A stretch of DNA of 64,000 nt from JACVRN01 sp963715565 (GTDB taxonomy: Bacteria; Acidobacteriota; Blastocatellia; Pyrinomonadales; Pyrinomonadaceae), in contig OY970256.1 in the NCBI GenBank assembly GCA_963715565.1, forward strand, positions 5,518,001 through 5,582,000, read 5' to 3'. A model generated the notes under the pieces. It made no database searches. It saw nothing but the letters and a program-made list of their open reading frames with translations, and was not told where the DNA came from. Below, piece by piece: positions 46,264-54,903 of the stretch. Both the position numbers and the translations under genes were made by a program. The stretch's first letter is position 1. Each line of letters opens with the position of its first letter.

Positions 46264-47440
46264 AGCGGTTCGCGTAAGTATTGAGCAACTCTTCGACGCG
46301 CTCCATGCGGGGCGAGCGCACGACCAGCCCTACGTGGTGACGTTTCTTGACGCGAAAGACAATCTCCGGGTCCGTGAAGGAAGCCGTGTCCGGGTATTCC
46401 TGCTTTGACAGGGAGAGCGCAATGCCAGCGTATTCCTTGCGCAGCGCTTCGATTTTGGCAGGCGTTTCACCCACGGCCATCTCTATCCTCGCCCACTCGT
46501 GCCAGATATTGACGCCCGAGGCTGCTTCCAAAACTTCAGCTATAAAGGCTCCGCCGACGCGCGCCGCAATCTCAAGAAAGTAGAACTGCCCGTCCTCCGC
46601 GCTCTTGATAAACTCGGCGTGCGTTGCGCCGCGCTGGAGTCCCATGCCCTGTATGAGCTTGCGGTTTAATTGAAGGAGCTTCCGCTCGTCCGAAGAGTTA
46701 TGACGGATGGTTTGAGTGATAAAGACGCCGCCCTCGTGCGCCACGTTCATCGGAGGTCGCCCGTAGCGATGCGCTCCCGCGAACAGCACCTTGTGTCCGT
46801 CCACAAGCGAGTCGACGTGATAGACATCGCCGGGGACAAAACGCTCAAGCAGAAAATAGGAAGACTGCTCCTGCGGGTTCTCGCGTTTGTCCAGAGCCTC
46901 CATCGCACGCCACACCTGTTCGGATTCCGACAGCTTGTTGATCCCTATGGCCGAGACATCCGAGCGCGGCTTCATCACCCACGGCGGCGGAATGCGCTCC
47001 ATGTATTCGCCAATCTCCTGGTAATTGAGGACGTGCACAAAGTCCGGGACGGGGATGCCCGCTTCGCTTGCGCGGACGCGCATGGCGAGCTTGTCGCGAA
47101 AGAGACGCGCCGTGGTGGCTCCCATGCCGATCACGCGCAGGTGCTCGCGTATGAGCGCCGCCGTCAGGATGTCAAACTCTTCGAGCGCCACCAGCCGGTC
47201 AATTTTTTTGACCCGCGCGAGTTGTGTAACGTGATGTACGAAAGCATCGGGCGTGGCGTCGTTCGGCAGGCTGATAATGTCGCCGAGGCTTTCGCGCGGC
47301 CAGTCTTCGCCTAAGAGCTTCTCTTTCGTCACGAGCAGCACCTGGCAGCCGCGCCGTTTGCACTCGCGCATAAATTCCACACCCTTGAAATAGCTGGCGA
47401 GACAAACGACGGTCAGGGGACGGGGAGTTGTTTCCGACAT
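46214..47440 (-). CDS. ATP-grasp family ligase, substrate unknown
   Basis: This encodes 408 residues. The N-terminal pre-ATP-grasp Rossmann-like part (LTVVCLASYFKGVEFMRECK) is followed by an ATP-grasp fold: PWVMKPRSDVSAIGINKL, SSYFLLERFVPGDVYHVDS and the metal-binding FYFLEIAARVGGAFIAEVLE. It resembles carboxylate-amine ligases of the carbamoyl-phosphate-synthase-like group. These join a carboxylate to an amine, with an acyl-phosphate intermediate. No biosynthetic neighbour hints at the substrate. Confidence 0.85.
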   Translation of the reverse strand: MSETTPRPLTVVCLASYFKGVEFMRECKRRGCQVLLVTKEKLLGEDWPRESLGDIISLPNDATPDAFVHHVTQLARVKKIDRLVALEEFDILTAALIREHLRVIGMGATTARLFRDKLAMRVRASEAGIPVPDFVHVLNYQEIGEYMERIPPPWVMKPRSDVSAIGINKLSESEQVWRAMEALDKRENPQEQSSYFLLERFVPGDVYHVDSLVDGHKVLFAGAHRYGRPPMNVAHEGGVFITQTIRHNSSDERKLLQLNRKLIQGMGLQRGATHAEFIKSAEDGQFYFLEIAARVGGAFIAEVLEAASGVNIWHEWARIEMAVGETPAKIEALRKEYAGIALSLSKQEYPDTASFTDPEIVFRVKKRHHVGLVVRSPRMERVEELLNTYANRFVEEFSATLPAPERVE

Positions 47441-47612
47441 GCCGCTATCTTTTCACGAAACGGCGCGGCGAGGGAAGGGAAAAAATAGTGCAGAAGTCAG
47501 AATGCAAAATGATGAATTAAGACCCTATTAGCTTTTCATGAGTTGTCACGTCCGCCGTCTTTGAGGTATCAATAATGTGAGGCGCGAGATCAGGACGTGC
47601 AAAATTGTTTTC

Positions 47613-47769
47613 AGCTCCGTAGGAGCTTAGATGTTTATAGCTCTATCGCATCAATCAAGAATCAAGCTCCGTAGGAGCGGCATGTCAGAGATGAAGAACA
47701 TGCCGCTCCTACGGAGCTTGGCTCAATTTCTTATTCATCAGCTATAAACATCTAAGCTCCTACGGAGCT
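47613..47769. repeat. Two nested perfect palindromes with CTCCGTAGGAGC core
   Basis: The outer arms 47613-47642 and 47740-47769 are perfect over 30 bp. The inner arms 47663-47685 and 47698-47720 are perfect over 23 bp. All four contain CTCCGTAGGAGC or its complement, itself a near-palindrome. The outer right arm ends 11 bp before the murE start and contains the only GGAG near it. Confidence 0.85.
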
Positions 47770-47780
47770 ATCTTTGTCTG

Positions 47781-49280
47781 ATGATGACTGAGCAAAAGAA
47801 AAATTTCAGGCCGGTGACGACGCGCGAGGTGGCGCGCGTGGTCGCTGGCGAGCTTTCGGGAGACGAGGGCGGGATTGTCTCGGACGTGACGCACGACTCG
47901 CGCACGGCGGGCGACGGCTCGCTCTTTGTGGCCGTGCGTGGGGCAATCATGGACGCGCATCGCTTCATCCCGCAGGTGATGGAGCAGGGCGCGCTCGGCA
48001 TCATTTCCGAACAGGAACGCCCCGCGGATTTCAACGGCGTGTGGATTCGTGTTGAGAACGTGCGCCGCGCTATGGCGCTGGCCGCAACGGAGGTTCATCA
48101 TCATCCTTCGCGCGAGTTGCAGCTTGTGGGCATCACGGGCACGAACGGCAAGACGACGACCGCTTATCTTGTTGCTTCTATACCGGAGGCAGCGGGCGAG
48201 CCCGTGATGATGACGGGCACGGTCGAATATCGTATCGGCGCGGAGCGTTTCAAAGCCGACCGCACCACGCCCGAGGCGACGGACATGCAGCGCATCTTGC
48301 GCCGCGCCGTAGATGCGGGCTGTCGCGTGGCCGTCATGGAATCATCTTCGCAGGCGATAGACTTTCATCGCTGCGACCGGCTCTACACGAGCGTCGCCGT
48401 CTTCACCAACCTCACGCGCGATCATCTGGATTATCACAAGACTATGGAGGCTTACTTCGACGCCAAGCGCAGGCTCTTTGATGGTCGTCTGGGCGAGCCG
48501 CCGCGCTCGTCCGTCATCAACGTTGACGACGAGCGCGGGCGTGAGCTTGCCAGCGAGATAGAGCGGCAGGGGCGGCGCGTCGTGCGCTATGCGCTGAAGG
48601 AAGCGGCGGACGTGACCGCGCGCAATGTAGAACATTCCCTGGAAGGCATGACGTTCGAGCTGGTCACGAGTGCAGGCACGCGCTCTCTTCATTCTCCGCT
48701 CGTGGGGCGACCGCACATCTACAATATTCTGGCGGCGGTCGCTACGGGGTTGGAACTGGGCTACAGTCTGGATGTCATCTCGCGCGCGATAGAAGTTTGC
48801 GCGGGTGCGCCCGGACGTTTCGAGCGCGTCGCACATCGCGGAGACTTTAGCGTAGTGGTTGATTACGCGCACACGGACGATGCGCTCCTTAACGTGCTTG
48901 GCGCGGCGCGCGACGTGGTGGGGAGCGGGCGCATCATCACAGTCTTCGGCTGTGGCGGCGACCGAGACCGCTCGAAGCGCGCGCCTATGGGCGAAGCCGC
49001 AGGCTCTCTGAGCGACGTGGTCATCCTCACGTCGGACAACCCGCGCACCGAAGACCCCGAAAAAATTCTTGCCGATGCGGAAGAAGGATTGCGCTCGACC
49101 GGCAAACCTTACGAAAAGATTGCAGACCGCCGCCGCGCCATACACCGCGCCATCCACGAAGCGCGCACAGGCGATCTCGTCCTCATCGCGGGCAAGGGCC
49201 ACGAAGATTACCAGATCATCGGACGCGACACCTTTCACTTCGACGACCGCGAAGTCGCGCGCGAAGCGTTAAGAAAGTAA
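47781..49280 (+). CDS. murE: UDP-N-acetylmuramoyl-tripeptide ligase MurE (meso-diaminopimelate adding type)
   Basis: This encodes 499 residues (two adjacent ATG codons). The Mur ligase layout shows an N-terminal UDP-MurNAc domain (VTHDSRTAGDGSLFVAVRG), the ATP loop GITGTNGKTTTAYLV, and a C-terminal domain with the DNPR motif (LTSDNPRTEDP), which marks meso-diaminopimelate specificity. It adds the third residue of the peptidoglycan stem peptide. The diaminopimelate genes at 59.5-64 kb fit this. No mur neighbours are present, and a nested palindrome lies directly upstream. Confidence 0.95.
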   Translation: MMTEQKKNFRPVTTREVARVVAGELSGDEGGIVSDVTHDSRTAGDGSLFVAVRGAIMDAHRFIPQVMEQGALGIISEQERPADFNGVWIRVENVRRAMALAATEVHHHPSRELQLVGITGTNGKTTTAYLVASIPEAAGEPVMMTGTVEYRIGAERFKADRTTPEATDMQRILRRAVDAGCRVAVMESSSQAIDFHRCDRLYTSVAVFTNLTRDHLDYHKTMEAYFDAKRRLFDGRLGEPPRSSVINVDDERGRELASEIERQGRRVVRYALKEAADVTARNVEHSLEGMTFELVTSAGTRSLHSPLVGRPHIYNILAAVATGLELGYSLDVISRAIEVCAGAPGRFERVAHRGDFSVVVDYAHTDDALLNVLGAARDVVGSGRIITVFGCGGDRDRSKRAPMGEAAGSLSDVVILTSDNPRTEDPEKILADAEEGLRSTGKPYEKIADRRRAIHRAIHEARTGDLVLIAGKGHEDYQIIGRDTFHFDDREVAREALRK

Positions 49281-49290
49281 ACAGGCAAAA

Positions 49291-49371
49291 GATCGTAAAT
49301 CGTAAATCGTGAATCGTAAATAGAAGAACTGCTTCTCTCTATTTACGATTCACGATTTACGATTTACGATC
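49291..49371. repeat. Iterated-heptamer palindrome, GTAAATC family, copy 2 (perfect 33-bp arms)
   Basis: Arms 49291-49323 and 49339-49371 are perfectly complementary over 33 bp, made of GTAAATC, GTAAATC and GTGAATC words. The loop is 15 nt. It starts 11 bp after the murE stop. Confidence 0.87.
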
Positions 49372-49590
49372 TTCTCGTGTGGCTAAATTGCAGCGTGCAG
49401 CAATAATGCCTCGTGCTGTTTAGCCTTCCAGCCTTTGCCGCACGCCGCCGACTCGCTAGGAAAGCCCTGCTATATCAAGCCTTGAATAGAGAGTAGAGGT
49501 GACGCCTCGTCGTGGCCCGGCCCTTGCTGTCCTTACCAATCAAACGAGCTTCGAGTGCTCGCGAATCAGAAGACAAACCATAAGGAGCAG

Positions 49591-49836
49591 ATGATGAAAC
49601 GAATACTGACGCACACAGCCATTTCGGCGGTGCTGGCCTTCGGCGTTTTTGTGCCGGGCGCGATGGCAAAGAAAAAGAGACCGAGCGCGGCGCACACGGC
49701 TGCCGTGAAGCAGTGCAACGCGGATTACAGCGCGGCCATCAAGCAGGCCAATACCATGAAAGGCAAAGAGAAGAGAGACGCCGTCGCCGCCGCCAAAAAA
49801 GCCCGCACGGGCTGCATCGCTCAAGCCCCACAGTAG
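49591..49836 (+). CDS. Small secreted basic protein
   Basis: The ATG at 49591 (AAGGAG upstream) gives 81 residues. A signal peptide (ILTHTAISAVLAFGVFVPGAMA) precedes a mature basic, Ala/Lys-rich helical protein with two Cys (KQCNADYSAAIKQANTM, then KKARTGCIAQ) that could form one disulfide. It is about 55 residues when mature. I do not recognise the family. A terminator follows. Confidence 0.75.
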   Translation: MMKRILTHTAISAVLAFGVFVPGAMAKKKRPSAAHTAAVKQCNADYSAAIKQANTMKGKEKRDAVAAAKKARTGCIAQAPQ

Positions 49837-49870
49837 TCACCAACGCTAATCAAATTTTGAGTGCCCGACG

Positions 49871-49904
49871 AAGGCCCGAGCAGCGCTCTGATTGCTCGGG
49901 CCTT
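49871..49904 (+). terminator. Terminator hairpin after the small secreted gene
   Basis: Perfect 12-bp arms (AAGGCCCGAGCA and its complement) enclose a 10-nt loop, starting 34 bp after the stop. The gap from here to 50475 has no supported gene. Confidence 0.7.
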
Positions 49905-50194
49905 CTCGATTAGCAACTGTGGCAGCTTTGTCTGGGATGACAAAAACGCCACGCCTCACGCCTGCCCGTGCAAACTCCAAAGCCCGTCCCTTCGCGCAAA
50001 TTTCGTGCGCCTTCCTGTTTTCGAGCATGGTATGGGCCTTGCTCTCAGGCAAAGTCGAACGAACCGGGGCGGGCCACTAACATAATCTTCTCGTTTGTGT
50101 AGAAGAACTCGCGCGCGGTTCCTGCACGTGGCGCAGGGCGAGCGTGGGAGCGCGTTGACGGTGATTCTGGCCGAACATCGTCAGCGTCACCCTG

Positions 50195-50232
50195 GAGGGA
50201 TGCGACTATTTGAGGAGGTAGTCGCGTCCCTC
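50195..50232. terminator. 14-bp stem-loop in the 49.9-50.5 kb gap
   Basis: GAGGGATGCGACTA pairs with its complement (one G-T pair) around a 10-nt loop. A T-rich stretch (TTCGGTTTT) follows. It may be a terminator, but no gene lies directly before it. Confidence 0.45.
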
Positions 50233-50276
50233 TTCGGTTTTGGGGTAATAGAACAATTAAAGTAAGACGAATTCAA

Positions 50277-50425
50277 ACAGGGATGGACAGGATAGACAGG
50301 ATGAAGAAGAAATGATAAATGCAAAGTGCAAAGTGCAAAATTAAAGAGATTCTTGCTGTTCATTCATCATTTTGCATTTTGACTTTTGCACTGCTTTTAT
50401 CATGTCTATCCTGTCCATCCCTGTT
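50277..50425. repeat. Nested palindromes of two iterated-word families
   Basis: The outer arms 50277-50298 and 50404-50425 are perfect over 22 bp and made of 9-nt words (GATGGACAG, GATAGACAG). Inside lie imperfect arms of 7-nt words TGCAAAG (50321-50342 and about 50371-50394), ending GCACTGCTTTT. One word family is thus nested inside another. Confidence 0.75.
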
Positions 50426-50475
50426 AATTTCTTTCTTTGCTCTAATCTTTGAGGGACGCCGAAAGTTTTATCATC

Positions 50476-50991
50476 ATGTTCGCAACCGGAGGATGGAAAG
50501 AGAGCCGCAGCGCGTTCGAGGTCTGCACGCGACCACTGAAGTCCGCGGCCCTCTGCGCATTATTAGCAACAGCGGCCCTTTCATCATGCTCGTCCAGACG
50601 GGTTGAAGAGACGGTCACGATAGATACCAGCCGGTACACGCCTGCAAACGTCAACGCCGAGCCCGTTGCCATCATGACAACGCCACTCCCGGCGCGCGAC
50701 GCGGACGTAGAGACGGCTGGCGATAGCGTCGCCGAAGCCATCGTTCGTTTACACAAACGACAGAACGCCGCCGCCCTGAATGCGCTCACGCGTGCCGAGT
50801 CGGCCATCAATCGCGCGCTGCGGCGCGAGCCACCACATAGCGAACAGGCATCTAATGTCTTGACGGCGACGCTCAAAGAGATAGAAACGGCGCGGCATGC
50901 CATTCAGCGCGGCGCACAACGCGAAGCCCTCGTCGAACTCGCCGCCGTTAACAAAAAGATAGATGCTCTGGCCGCGCTTGATGCCAATTAG
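50476..50991 (+). CDS. Putative lipoprotein, helical, unknown function
   Basis: The ATG at 50476 gives 171 residues, though no clear ribosome site precedes it; a TTG at 50449 is an alternative. A lipobox is visible: ALCALLATAALSSC, with Cys at about residue 38. The mature part is helical (DSVAEAIVRLHKRQNAAALN, then ETARHAIQRGAQREALVELA). The stop codon merges with the next palindrome. It may share a transcript with the kinase downstream. Confidence 0.6.
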   Translation: MFATGGWKESRSAFEVCTRPLKSAALCALLATAALSSCSSRRVEETVTIDTSRYTPANVNAEPVAIMTTPLPARDADVETAGDSVAEAIVRLHKRQNAAALNALTRAESAINRALRREPPHSEQASNVLTATLKEIETARHAIQRGAQREALVELAAVNKKIDALAALDAN

Positions 50992-51065
50992 CAGAGGTCA
51001 GAGGTTAGAGGTTAGTAAAAGAAAAAGCATTTCACTAACCTCTAACCTCCGACCTCTAGCCTCTG
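50991..51065. repeat. Iterated-heptamer palindrome, GAGGTTA family, arms differing by one unit
   Basis: The left arm (50991-51016, 26 nt) and right arm (51033-51065, 33 nt) match word for word if one 7-nt unit is added to the right arm. The words are GAGGTTA, GAGGTCA and variants. The left arm begins with the last base of the lipoprotein stop codon. Confidence 0.82.
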
Positions 51066-51165
51066 CCCTTTAGGTCTTGAACGTGATACGATTCTGGCAC
51101 GCTGAAACAATTACCGGCTCGCTGGTGGGTTCGGGTGGGCATGTGATTTCTACCGGCCCGTTTCG

Positions 51166-52791
51166 ATGAGACCTCTCAAGCTGCATACCAAGACGACGCT
51201 GCTGGTGTCGGTGATTACCATCGCCGTGCTGGCGGCAGCCCTCGCGGTCGCCAACTCGCGCATCGCCACGCTCGTCCGCCGGGAGCAGAAGGCGCGCGCA
51301 GAGCTGCAAGCCATCAATCTGGCGGAGCACGTCAGCGCGATGCAATCCCCACGCGACCCGGAAGCCTTAGCGCGTGCGGCGACCCTGACGCGCGGCGCTC
51401 GTCCGGGCGTCGTCGCGGTTCGCATCTGGGAGCGCGTCGGCGGCACTTATGTCGAAACGGCCCGCGCCGCCGGAAGCGAGCCAGCCACGGAGCTGCCCGA
51501 AGAGACGCGCGCGGCCTTGCGCAGCGGTCTTTCCTCCATCGTCATCATGGATCGCCCGCCGGACGCCGACAATTCGCTCTATCGCGTCTTTGTCCCTGTC
51601 ACCGAACAGGGCCGCGTCAGCGGGGCCGTCGAGCTGGTCGAACAACTTGACGATGCGCCGTCGATTGCCGTGCGCTATGAACAGACGGCAGTGTCGATTG
51701 CCGTCGCGGCGGTGGTCTTGATTACGCTCGCCACCTATTTGCTTTTTCGTCCCCTCATCTATCGCCCCATAGAGCGTTTGCTTTTAGTCATGTCGCGCGT
51801 CGAAGCGGGCGACATGGAAGTGCGCGTGCCGGAACGCGCGCCGGATGAATTGGGTCGCCTGTCGCGCGGCTTTAATCGCATGATTGGTCGTGTGCGCGAG
51901 ATGACCTCGGAGCGGGAAGCGCAGGCGCGTCTGCTCAAGGAGCGCGTGCATGAAGCTACGGGTGAGCTTGCGCGCCGTAATGAACAGCTTGAAGAGACTA
52001 ACAGGCAGTTGTGGCAGACGGCGCGTCGTTTGACGGAGTTGGAGCGGCTGGCCGCCGCAGGGCAAACGGCAGCGCAGTTTGCTCATGAAGTCGGCACGCC
52101 CCTGAATCTCATCAGCGGCCACGTACAGCTTTTGCGTGCGCGTCTTGAAGAGGATGAGCGAGCAGGCGCGCGGCTCGACACCATCAGCGCGCAGATAGAG
52201 CGCATCGAGCGCATCGTGCGACGGATGCTGGACCGCACGCGGCCCGAATCAGTCGAGCTTCAACGGCTTGACCTCAATGCACTCCTGGAGCGCATGCTGG
52301 AAGCCACTGCGCCGCTTTTGGAAGCGCGCCGTGTTCATCTGGTGACGGAGCTGTACGCGTCACACTTCGTCATACGCGGCGATGCCGACCGCTTGCAACA
52401 GCTCTTTATCAACCTGATTAATAATGCGCTGGACGCGATGCCGGACGGCGGCAAGCTGCGTGTTCGCACGAAGAGAGTCGGGAGCGACGAAGATGAAAAT
52501 CCCGCTCGCGCGGCGGTCGAGTTCGCGGACACGGGTTGCGGGATGAGCAATCAGGTGCGCTCGCATATCTTCGACCCGCTTTACACTACCAAAGAGCGCG
52601 GGAGCGGGACGGGGCTCGGATTGGTGATAGTGCGACAGGTTTTGTATGACCACGGGGGCGGCATCGAAGTCGAATCGGAAATCGAGCGCGGCACTCTTTT
52701 TCGTATCTGGTTTCCGCTCGCGCCGCTCGTGCGCGAAGAAGTTGATGACGGGGACGCCGAACGGAATCGCCAGAAGGCCGAAGCGCTATGA
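51166..52791 (+). CDS. Membrane sensor histidine kinase (NtrB-like)
   Basis: This encodes 541 residues. Membrane helices at about 9-28 and 172-190 flank a periplasmic sensor domain. A HAMP domain (RPLIYRPIERLLLVMSRVEA), a coiled coil, the phosphoacceptor box (AAQFAHEVGTPLNLISGH) and an HATPase domain follow, with N-box LFINLINNALDAMPDGG and G boxes DTGCGMS and GSGTGLGL. It overlaps the response-regulator gene by four bases. The signal is unknown. Confidence 0.92.
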   Translation: MRPLKLHTKTTLLVSVITIAVLAAALAVANSRIATLVRREQKARAELQAINLAEHVSAMQSPRDPEALARAATLTRGARPGVVAVRIWERVGGTYVETARAAGSEPATELPEETRAALRSGLSSIVIMDRPPDADNSLYRVFVPVTEQGRVSGAVELVEQLDDAPSIAVRYEQTAVSIAVAAVVLITLATYLLFRPLIYRPIERLLLVMSRVEAGDMEVRVPERAPDELGRLSRGFNRMIGRVREMTSEREAQARLLKERVHEATGELARRNEQLEETNRQLWQTARRLTELERLAAAGQTAAQFAHEVGTPLNLISGHVQLLRARLEEDERAGARLDTISAQIERIERIVRRMLDRTRPESVELQRLDLNALLERMLEATAPLLEARRVHLVTELYASHFVIRGDADRLQQLFINLINNALDAMPDGGKLRVRTKRVGSDEDENPARAAVEFADTGCGMSNQVRSHIFDPLYTTKERGSGTGLGLVIVRQVLYDHGGGIEVESEIERGTLFRIWFPLAPLVREEVDDGDAERNRQKAEAL

Positions 52792-54140
52792 AGAATATTC
52801 TGGTAGTTGATAATGATCGCGCTTCGTGCGAATTGTTGCGCGAGATATTCGCCGAGCAAGGGTGGATGGCGGAGACGGCGCAGACTCCCATAGAGGCGCG
52901 CGGCCTTGCACAGGCACGCGCCTTCGATCTCATAGTCAGCGACGTGAATCTGGAAGCGGAGGAAACGGGCCTGGACCTCTTGCGCGGATTGCGCGACCGC
53001 TGCCCGGTCATTCTAGTCACAGCTTTCGGCACGCTCGACGCGGCGGTCGAAGCCTCGCGCGAGGGCGCGTGGGATTTTATCTCGAAACCCTTCAAGGTCG
53101 AAGAGGTAGTGGCGACGGCGCGGCGTGCGATGGCCGGGGCGGCAATCGAAAAAGAAGCTGCGGCGGAAACTCTCTCGACGCATTATGAGGATGCGGGACT
53201 CCTGGGACGCGCGCCCGCGATGATAGAGCTTTATAAAGAGATTGCGCGGGTCGCGCCTTCGCGCCGGACGGTGCTCATCTGCGGCGAATCGGGCACGGGC
53301 AAAGAATTGGTCGCGCGCGCGATTCATAAACACAGCCCGCGCTCGGAGCGCCCCTTCGTCGCCGTCAACTGCGGCGCTCTGACCGAAACGCTTCTGGAAG
53401 CGGAGCTGTTCGGCCACGTGCGCGGCTCTTTCACGGGCGCAATCGGGGATCGCAAAGGTCTCTGGGAGGAGGCCGAAGGGGGCACGCTCTTTCTGGATGA
53501 GGTTGGCGAGACGAGCCCCGCGATGCAGGTCAAGCTCCTGCGCGCTTTGCAGGAGGGAGAGATACGACGGGTTGGCTCATCGCGCTCGTCGCGTGTGGAT
53601 GCGCGCGTGGTGGCGGCTACGAACCGCGAGCTGGAAAGAGAAGTGCGCGCGGGCGCGTTTCGCGAAGACCTTTTCTATCGGCTGAGCGTGGTCACTTTAC
53701 ACGTGCCGCCTTTGCGCGAGCGGCGTGACGACATTCCACTGCTCATAGAACACTTCCTGCGCGTGGCGGAGAGCGACCGTGGCCGTGGCTTACGCTTCTC
53801 TGCGAGCGCCGTCGAGCTGCTGGTCGCTTACGACTGGCCGGGCAATGTGCGTGAGCTTGAATCTGCGGTCGAATACGCAACCTTGCGCGCGCGTGGGACG
53901 GAGATTGCGCCGGAAGATTTACCGCACAAGTTTCTAAACGAGGACAAGCATGCTCATCAACCGCAACTGCCGCGCAGGCTCTTAGCCGACGAGCTTGTTT
54001 CGCTCGACGAGCTGGAGAGGCGTTATCTCATACACGTGCTCAACGAGGTGGAGGGCAATCGCACGCGCGCGGCTGAAGTCCTGGGGATTGACCGGCGCAC
54101 GCTCTATCGCATGGCCGAGCGTTTCGGAATCAAACTCTAA
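52788..54140 (+). CDS. NtrC-family sigma-54 response regulator
   Basis: This encodes 450 residues. The receiver domain has its phospho-Asp in FDLIVSDVNLEA and Lys in DFISKPFKVEE. The AAA+ domain shows Walker A GESGTGKELVA, Walker B GGTLFLDEVGE and an atypical sigma-54 loop GSFTGA instead of GAFTGA. A Fis-type HTH ends it (NRTRAAEVLGIDRRTLYRMAE). It activates sigma-54 promoters when phosphorylated by the upstream kinase. Its stop codon lies at the edge of a 39-bp palindrome. Confidence 0.93.
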   Translation: MKNILVVDNDRASCELLREIFAEQGWMAETAQTPIEARGLAQARAFDLIVSDVNLEAEETGLDLLRGLRDRCPVILVTAFGTLDAAVEASREGAWDFISKPFKVEEVVATARRAMAGAAIEKEAAAETLSTHYEDAGLLGRAPAMIELYKEIARVAPSRRTVLICGESGTGKELVARAIHKHSPRSERPFVAVNCGALTETLLEAELFGHVRGSFTGAIGDRKGLWEEAEGGTLFLDEVGETSPAMQVKLLRALQEGEIRRVGSSRSSRVDARVVAATNRELEREVRAGAFREDLFYRLSVVTLHVPPLRERRDDIPLLIEHFLRVAESDRGRGLRFSASAVELLVAYDWPGNVRELESAVEYATLRARGTEIAPEDLPHKFLNEDKHAHQPQLPRRLLADELVSLDELERRYLIHVLNEVEGNRTRAAEVLGIDRRTLYRMAERFGIKL

Positions 54141-54230
54141 AAAGCAGTGACAAGTGACGAGTGACAAGTGACAAGTAAGAACCAGAATCTTTTACTTGTC
54201 ACTTGTCACTCGTCACTTGTCACTGCTTTT
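54140..54230. repeat. Iterated-heptamer palindrome, GTGACAA family, copy 3 (perfect 39-bp arms)
   Basis: Arms 54140-54178 and 54192-54230 are perfectly complementary over 39 bp: an edge AAAAGCA, then GTGACAA, GTGACGA, GTGACAA and GTGACAA. The stop codons of both flanking convergent genes overlap its two ends. Confidence 0.9.
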
Positions 54231-54714
54231 ACGCTACCGTGGCTCCAACCTTTTGCAGCGTCGAATCCCAGGCGTAGCCCGTCAGGACCGCTATGTTCCA
54301 TGTCCATTCCTCTATGCTGCTGCCAGCGGCGGCAATGATGAGGACGGATGTGAACAAAGAGAAGAGACCGATGACTAGATAGGGCCTCACGATGGGCCAC
54401 AGTCGCCGTAGATAGCTGACCCCTACGGGCATTCCCTTGGCCTCGCTCGCCGACGGCGGTTTGGGGAGCATTGCTCTCAGTATCGGCAGCACGATGCTCA
54501 GGATGATGCCCAGAGCACACCATAGATAGGCCGTGATGGGTGTCATCGAACTAGACTCTGTCCAAGGCGAAGGCACAGGCGTAGGCGATGGTCGAGCGGT
54601 CGCCGTGGGCTGTGCCGTAGGAGTTGCGCTCGGAGCGCCCCCCTTCTTGTTTTGGCCCAGCACAGTCGGCAACATCAACAGGCAGAGAACAGAAAAAATC
54701 AGGATGCGATACAT
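54229..54714 (-). CDS. Membrane protein with signal peptide and Pro/Thr-rich linker, unknown function
   Basis: The ATG at 54714 gives 161 residues; the longer frame translates a palindrome. A signal peptide (ILIFSVLCLLMLPTVLGQ) is followed by a low-complexity Pro/Thr/Ala linker (about 25-50) and membrane helices at about 60-80 and 113-132, with possibly a third near the end. No family is recognised. It lies between two palindromes, convergent with the response-regulator gene. Confidence 0.7.
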   Translation of the reverse strand: MYRILIFSVLCLLMLPTVLGQNKKGGAPSATPTAQPTATARPSPTPVPSPWTESSSMTPITAYLWCALGIILSIVLPILRAMLPKPPSASEAKGMPVGVSYLRRLWPIVRPYLVIGLFSLFTSVLIIAAAGSSIEEWTWNIAVLTGYAWDSTLQKVGATVA

Positions 54715-54790
54715 GAGGGAGAGCCCCCCTCTGTCTGAAGAATTAAAAGGCAACGACTTTCTATGCCAAACCCGCCAGCGAGTCAACAGA

Positions 54791-54899
54791 ATTGCGGAAT
54801 GCGGAATGCGGAATGCGGAATGCGGATTTCGGATTGAAAAACAAGATGGCCTCTGCTTCTTATTCTTAAATCCGCAATCCGAAATCCGCATTCCGCAAT
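54791..54899. repeat. Iterated-heptamer palindrome, AATGCGG family, arms of unequal copy number
   Basis: The left arm (54791-54836) reads ATTGCGG, four AATGCGG, then ATTTCGG. The right arm (54869-54899), in complement, reads ATTGCGG, one AATGCGG, ATTTCGG, ATTGCGG. The same 7-nt words occur in the same order with different counts. It ends 4 bp before the permease stop. Confidence 0.83.
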
Positions 54900-54903
54900 C
54901 TTG

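Noticed and set aside
54715..54891. N-terminal extension of the 161-residue membrane protein
   Set aside because: Most of the extension is a translation of the AATGCGG palindrome; the signal peptide starts at 54714.
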